From the NCBI RefSeq assembly GCF_037975245.1, contig NC_092562.1, positions 22,027,054 to 22,091,053 of the forward strand: a stretch of DNA of 64,000 bases, in the 5' to 3' direction. A program made the position numbers and the translations under genes. The first letter of the stretch is position 1. Every line of letters starts with the position of its first letter. The notes under the pieces are model-generated. The model saw nothing but the letters and a program-made list of their open reading frames with translations, was not told the DNA's origin and did not search any database. Source of the stretch: Apostichopus japonicus (taxonomy: Eukaryota > Echinodermata > Holothuroidea > Aspidochirotida > Stichopodidae). Of the stretch, positions 57,901-64,000 are shown one piece after another.

Positions 57901-59567
57901 CACTGGAGGCGCTGGGTCATGTGATCTGGTCTTCCAATCCTGACATTGCTGTTCAACCTAATACATGTGGACAAATGGTGTGTTTCATATAGTTATAGCC
58001 CCAAATCATGATATTGATAATTATAAAACAAAGCCTCAAATTCTGATATTGATAATTATAATAAATAGATAAAATGAAGCAAGAAAGAATTTGACACAAT
58101 ATTTCATTAGTAAAGAGTGCAATGCAACTTTACCATTCACTCTAGAAATGGAAAATCATTATCCTGTTGACAGATATATCTACGCCAAATGCACTTGAGT
58201 ACAGAAACTCTAGATACCAAAAATCAAATGTGATAAAAACCTACAAGTGTATGCTTTGAGCTCAGTATACAGTAGCATGCACTTATACTGTAATCAGAGT
58301 AGATTCTAGCTACTGTAAGTATAGACTAAATATTGCAATAAACTTGATAACTTGATAAACAATTGTTTATCTCTTGAGTCTTAAGACTCAAGAGAGGATA
58401 TTTCTATAAGTTCTATAATTACAAACAGGATGCAGTTTGGGTGACTGAAGCCTGGGAGTATCTCTAGATAAAGATTAATTACTTTAAATACATCCAGTAT
58501 GTTACAACTATCATGACAAATATAGCATTATAATGATGCTAGACATGCATTCAAATATTAGCTGTTCTAGTAAGGAATTACAGTATTATACAGGGTAAGT
58601 CTTGTTCTTTAATTCGTATACATACATATTAACTTCTTAAATCTTGATTTGTTCCATCATGAGCTACGACAAGAGTATATAACAACTTAAACATGCTAAT
58701 TCTTTTCAAAAAGCATACTTTTTTGTGGAAATGATGTGAGTTCGGTACAAAACTGCACGAGTCACTTTTTCGGCCAACATGATACTTGATAGGCATCAGT
58801 TGTGCTTTTAACAGAATGCAGAATGTGACTTTTACTTAAGAAATTGATTGAAGTAGGGTTACTTCAGGAGTTCAACATCTTATAATGGTATTACTTAGGT
58901 TTTAACCTGATTTGGTACACCAGTATGACGAGAAATGTCATAGACATTCAAGTTCATATGAAAACATGGGTTTCATCCCATGTACATTATATACCTGTAC
59001 ACCAATCTTAGCCTACCATAATACAGACTGTATGGGCCTTTGAGGCAACAAGTGTTTCTGTTTTTTACTATCTGTGTGCTAAATTAACCCTTTTCAGAAG
59101 ATCATGAACCACTTTGTGTCATATTTCAAAGGCAAGATATCAATTCAATGACTTGTGGGACAGTCCATTCAAAGTCTGAGTCACACCATTGTGAATCCTT
59201 TGTTTCATGTAATGTGGCTGTGTGGTACAAATACAAGTATTTAACACAGAATAAAGTACAATTAATAATTCCTAACTTTCTCCTACCATGTGGCTTGAAC
59301 AGAGTATTTCCCTCCAGGCTTAATTCTTACTATTAAAAATTGGTTTCATTCAGCAGCTACCTTTAAAAATAGGCCTGACTTAGTCCTAGCATAAGATGTG
59401 TTACGACTGTGCTCGAAGCTGAAAATGAGCGGAGATTATAGGCTATGTACCTGGCAAGCTCGGGAAATCCCCGGATCACTGCACCACAGACTTGGTGGGT
59501 AATTGCATTCTTCACAACTGCAACTTGCTGCGAAAAGGAGCAAAACTGCAAAAGTAATTCTCAACAT
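54830..59567 (-). CDS. IFI30: Gamma-interferon-inducible lysosomal thiol reductase (GILT), complete
   Basis: Reduces disulfides of proteins in lysosomes and is linked to antigen processing and invertebrate immunity. Five minus-strand exons: 59567-59451, 57957-57766, 57214-57047, 55762-55616 and 54943-54830, all phase 0, giving 245 residues. The signal peptide [18 protein letters not shown] is followed by [11 protein letters not shown], the GILT N-terminal motif. The active-site CXXC is CPDC at residues 68-71 ([12 protein letters not shown]). The GILT signature C-Q-H-G-X2-E-C-X2-N-X4-C is present as [16 protein letters not shown] at 115-130. Then [13 protein letters not shown] and a final [13 protein letters not shown]. 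Length and cysteine pattern are normal. The family is certain; the symbol is by homology to vertebrate IFI30. Confidence 0.97.
55616..55762 (-). CDS. IFI30: GILT exon 4
   Basis: 49 codons, [20 protein letters not shown] to YVPWVTVNG; donor GGG|GTAAGT. Confidence 0.96.
56590..56954. mobile_element. Third hAT-type element, in GILT intron 3
   Basis: The right end is the complement of CAGTGGCGGAGCTAGGG; the left end starts CAGTCAGGGGGGCGGA, similar with an insertion. The 8-bp direct repeat CCTGAGAC is at 56581-56588 and 56955-56962 (one extra A on the left). No coding capacity. Confidence 0.65.
57047..57214 (-). CDS. IFI30: GILT exon 3 (CQHG signature)
   Basis: 56 codons, [15 protein letters not shown] to FPIDAYSK; donor AAG|GTATGT. 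Confidence 0.96.
57766..57957 (-). CDS. IFI30: GILT exon 2 (CPDC active site)
   Basis: 64 codons, [10 protein letters not shown] to LVPYGNAE; donor GAG|GTGAGA. Contains the redox CXXC. Confidence 0.96.
59451..59567 (-). CDS. IFI30: GILT exon 1 (signal peptide)
   Basis: 39 codons from the ATG to CCAG|GTACAT. The ATG is the one giving the hydrophobic leader. Confidence 0.93.
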
Positions 59568-62500
59568 TTCGTCGCTTTGGTCAGGGAACTGTAATACTTG
59601 TGCGACGACTAGTAGTAATGAATATTATTATACAGCTTCGTCATGCATTCTTCCGTGTAGATCGAAACAGCGTGATGTTGATTGTTTGGAATTGCGCAAT
59701 GTATGTACGAGATCCTGATACGCTGTCATTGGTCCTCTATCTTCATAGTGCCAGAATTGCACCTTTAATGAACATAGTGACATACCGTGCAGGCGTGTGG
59801 TTATGTCAGAGCGAAGCATGTGACTTTGGTGGTACTGTGAAATATCGTTATCTTCTGTACTATCTAATAACGCTATAAATCTATCGAAGTGTTCTAGCTA
59901 CAAAAGCCAAAAAAGAAAGAAAAAGGTTTTGGTTTGGTTACGGAAAGATCAGTCTTTTATACCGAAATATCAACTTGGTCATGGTATGGAAAATTGAAAG
60001 TACCATGATTCCATGAGTGGTGAACTCCTCAGCTTTCCAAAGCGAGCTGACATTTATAAATGGCAATATGAATCCCTGTGTACCTCCACAGACAGAGATC
60101 ATACAGAGCTCCCAAACTGTCTTCACAAAAATTGGGACTAGTTGGGGGGGGGGGGGGTAGGTAGGTGTTAGAGATTAGTGGAAAAATGAGAATTTGGCAA
60201 AACTGAAAGAAGATAACGTTATATAAACTTAGATTAGGGTTTTAAACATTACGCCTGCAATAACCAACATAAAGTGTGGTGCTTAATTAACTTAGTGGTG
60301 CAGAAAACAAAGGCACAGTAGCATAATTGTCTTGTAAAATGATTGCCCGAATCGGTTTTCTCCACATTCGTAACGCAGGTAAAACGTGTGGCCCGTTTCT
60401 GATGGCAATCTAGAAAAAAAAACAGAAATCAAATTTTGACAGAGTAACATAATACCAGTAGACAGTGAGATTAACTTAAAGACCAGGCACGACTTGCTGA
60501 GAAATCGGTAAAGTTGACAGGATCTACATTTATGACAGTACCAAAGGCGCTTTAACACAGGCCTTTTTGAGACTACACACTGTTGGGCAGCGTATATGCC
60601 TATCCAAAGCTTCGACAAATATTCACCTGACTTTGATGATTTTGTGTGAAAGTCAACGAAGAAGTTATGAAGGGTAGGCCCTATGCCTGACTTAGAAGCC
60701 CACTTTTAATAGACACACTATACAACATTTTAACTAGTCCAGTATCTTTGCCAGGAAGTCTTGAAAACAGATCGAGGCACATTTCTTCATCAAATATGGG
60801 CTTCCCCACTGATTTTCATTTCCACACACCCCTGTAAACTTACACTTGGCTACTTCACTAATGCAGATATACTGAAGTACTGATTCAAAATCTGCACCAT
60901 CCCACTACCTCTTCTGTAGCCCCCTCATCCACCTCCCCTCTCACCAAAAAGCAATAAAAAAAAAGCAAAGTTTCTAAATTGCAAAAAAAGAAAAGTGTAT
61001 TTGCTTCAAAAAGGATCGAGCACCAAAAACATGCTTCTAGATAAGGAGAATCATTATGATTTGTCTCAAGTAGGATCTAAAACATTTGGGAACTTCACTC
61101 TGTTACAGTCTCTGTTTATGTGAATTGTTAAGTAATGCAAAAGTTGCCCTGCATAATCTATAATTGGGGATGGATGATTCAAAATTGAGTAGTGCTGCTA
61201 AAGTGTGGGGGACCTAGTTGTCTATCAAGTTGGGAAAGGGTCCAGAGGGGGAGGAATAAACCATGGTGCTTTTTCCCAAATCAACTAATGGTGCAGACAA
61301 TTTAAGAGTATACTTTTGCATAATCAGTTATTGACACGAGGGTATCTCTTTACAGCTGTTTAAGTGTTTATCCTGTTAATATTGAAAAAAAGAATCAGTG
61401 GTGAGATCTTTGTAGGGTTGGGCCAAATTGCATCAATTACAAAACATACCCATGGAGCTGATCAATGATGAAGAATATGATTTTATTCAGAGTAAAATAA
61501 ATTAAGACCCCTCTTTTCCTGTCTCCCCCCCCCCATCCACCTCTTCCTCCTCCCAACAGATATACAAAAAAATGCACTTTCTTCAATTTCAATAAGATTA
61601 TGGAATGTATTACTCAACAAACCAGTTATTTCTGTTACATAACAATTTTAAAATATATATATTCATAGTTTCTGCAACATCATGAGCTGAATTAACATTT
61701 AATTGCAATGGCATTGTTTACAAGAAAAAAAGTCATAGTTAATAAATATAAATAATATCCAATATTTTGAAATGTAATATTTATCGGTAGTTTTATACAT
61801 AGTGGAAATGTTTATGTATTAAACAATGGCTGTTCCTTAAGTGTTACAAGTTTTGTTTCATCTACTCTTTGACCAATAAATGTAGACTTTACCAAAATTT
61901 AACAACTACTCATCAATCAGGTGTCCCCTCCTACATAGAGAAATTTTGTTCGTGGGATAAGCTTGACAGCATCTGTTATCAAAGGTTAAGCCATTTGGAA
62001 AAAATTCTGAAAACTTTGGGGGTGGGTGGGGGGAGGGGGCACTGTTCCAGATTAAGTTTTAATAACTGTCATACTGAAACTTCAGTAATTCTAGTAATTG
62101 TTTGGAATAATCCACTTTTCACCAGACTCACTTCCCTTACAACTGGAATTTCCATTGCATAATCTTCTTCACATTCAGATACGAGCAATGAGCTTGTATA
62201 GCTCTTATATGAGAAAAAACTACAACCACTTCAGCCTAGAATCTTACATGCAAAATAGAAACTAGGCTAGGTTTGATCAACTATCATTGGAGGTGTTGGT
62301 AAACAGGACAAAGGCTTTCTCAATATTTCGAAGACAGTCAAAGGACCTTTGAGATTGTGAGGAATCCCATTAACATAGAAGTATGCCCAGGGGGCCGGGG
62401 GGGGCAATCAAATGGTCAACTTTTAGCTACAGATATAATATCTCATAATCCATGAAATATTATGGGGAATACACACAAACTATTGGATAGTACACATGAA

Positions 62501-63210
62501 ACATGTAATAGATACATTGCGAGACTACTAAAGTTGCCTGTTGAGCACCTAGAATTATATCATACTTCTGGTAAAAGGCCTCAAGTCCCAGTCCCCCCCC
62601 TATCCCACAGAAGCATCAGAGAAGCTTCCTACCCTATAACTTAAGTGAAATGGGCTGAAGATGAAACATACGTACACATATTCATAAGTATCAGAGAAAA
62701 GACCAGAAAAGAAAAAAGACTGCAGTGAATTTGGCACATTACAACCAGAGTGATTCAAGAGAAAATAAAAATATTTTATGAAATGAATACATAAGATGAA
62801 GAAATATATCTCAAGAAATGTTCTCAGGCCAAAAATGTATACTAATAGTCTGATTAATAAGATGGTACAATCACAGTAAAAGAAGTATAAAGCCACAATG
62901 ATCGGGAGCAGAATCTCCCTTCACAGGTTTGTTAGTCGTGAAGATCCATGTTGTTACAACACGCTCGTATACAATTAACAGCTGACCAATGCACACGATG
63001 TCTGTTTTCTGTGAACGACCAATGCTCGTTAAAGCTCATATGCGCATTTCCCCACGATCTGTTGCATTTTTTAAAACTGCAGCAGTTCTAAGTCTTGAGC
63101 TAACCCCCTCACAGCCAACTGCCACAGCACCCTGATTAGACCAAATCACTATTTCCTTTATGCTAATGAAGGGATTACTTAGCAAGGCTATGTCATTTTC
63201 GAACAAACCT
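59568..63210. other. Upstream of GILT, no gene recognised
   Basis: GILT promoter and 5' UTR must start just above 59567, but I see no clear TATA box. Poly-G at about 60145-60156 and poly-C near 61527. A minus-strand acceptor-like CTTTTTCTAG-type site at about 60410 precedes an open stretch to about 60295 that I do not recognise. Confidence 0.4.
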
Positions 63211-63214
63211 ATCT

Positions 63215-63310
63215 AGGGTTAGGAGCATGACATCCATATAGGTGTGTATAGGTTAGGAGCATGACATCCATATAGGTGTGTATAGGTTAGGAGCCTAACA
63301 TCCATACAGT
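63215..63310. repeat. 34-bp tandem repeat, about 2.7 copies
   Basis: Unit AGGTTAGGAGCATGACATCC plus ATATAGGTGTGTAT, two near-identical copies and a diverged partial third (GAGCCTAACATCCATACAG). Confidence 0.9.
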
Positions 63311-64000
63311 TGTTTAAAGAACAATTTTTGCTTTGTCACATTGTCTGCCAGCAAAACATCCATTTAAATTTAAGAACAAATCTATTGATATAGCTAGCCA
63401 CCTTCTATCCCTTAAAACCACTTTATTAGTCTTTTATCTTTCCTTCAGTGAAGAGAGCTCACCACCAATAGGCTAAGGCAGTATATGTTTGCTTGTCTTT
63501 GTTGTAATATTATTATTTCACTTATATGAGTACTTTATCATCAATATTCTCATCTGCTTCTACATTTTATGTCATTTCTCTTCAAGGCATGCTCCTGATA
63601 AATATAAACAAGTTATAAAGATCGTTTTTATTAAAATTATACAATTATAGTTGTTCGTCAAATGCTGAAGGCAATCCTTCCCCTCATTACTATTTCCAGG
63701 ATTTATGTGCAGCATACCCTCATCAAGGGACAAACAGTAAATCATTCACACAGAAATACTTTTCATACTTGACCAATAGTTGATTTAAGTAAAAACCCTC
63801 TCAAGAACCAAGGTAAATAGTTATTAATGAGATGATAATGATGTGATGTCAAAGGTCACTCGAGAATAAATATCCATACAGATACACCTTGCTCTTGCTG
63901 TAAACAAATCTTTGGATACTGTCAAATTGAGTTTTACATCAACCTCAGTAACATCATATTTTCTCTTTGAAAATGAGCCACAAAAATACATCAAATATTG
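63311..64000. other. Non-coding, no gene seen
   Basis: AT-rich, no convincing exon or element ends. Confidence 0.5.

Overview
This is animal genomic DNA: intron-containing genes with GT-AG junctions, AT-rich non-coding sequence, many microsatellites, and DNA transposons, a Penelope-like element and a Gypsy element. The gene content (an apoB/apolipophorin-like lipid carrier, sodium-coupled monocarboxylate transporters, a GILT thiol reductase) and the repeats suggest a marine invertebrate. An echinoderm such as a sea cucumber is my best guess, but the sequence alone does not prove the species.

Region 1 (1-20.1 kb, + strand) is the 3' part of a large lipid transfer protein gene. Seventeen exons in the window join in a fully phase-consistent way (3354 codons plus stop; the 5' exons lie left of the window). 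The first ten exons encode the apoB/vitellogenin-type lipid-transfer module, exon 11 carries a polybasic furin-like site, and exon 17 is a single 6.2-kb exon coding for about 2050 residues. That exon contains three tandem copies of a diverged unit with an almost invariant length of 478 codons. This is the most unusual coding feature I found.

Region 2 (20.1-27 kb) is intergenic. It holds a LINE 3'-end relic, a hAT-type element (8-bp target duplication) nested inside another inverted-repeat element, a long (TA)n tract and trinucleotide arrays.

Region 3 (27.1-50.7 kb, + strand) holds two tandem paralogues of a sodium-coupled monocarboxylate transporter (SLC5A8/A12-like). Each has two coding exons and the same phase-0 intron after the residues TDVFQ. 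Between them lie a tRNA-like sequence, a Penelope-like element with one frameshift, and a second hAT-type element. The 11.3-kb intron of the second gene holds a deleted Gypsy element with both LTRs, a nested inverted-repeat element with many internal copies of its terminal motif, a second copy of that element, and a foldback element.

Region 4 (51.7-64 kb): a degenerate tandem repeat block, then a complete five-exon GILT gene on the minus strand (54.8-59.6 kb) with a third hAT-type element in an intron, then sequence with no recognisable gene.

From about 38.4 kb to 58.6 kb the non-coding DNA is strikingly enriched in TACAGTA/TACTGTA, a motif almost absent from the first 35 kb. Functionally, the genes are a secreted lipid carrier, two plasma-membrane carboxylate importers and a lysosomal reductase. 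Nothing in the sequence shows that they act together as one system.
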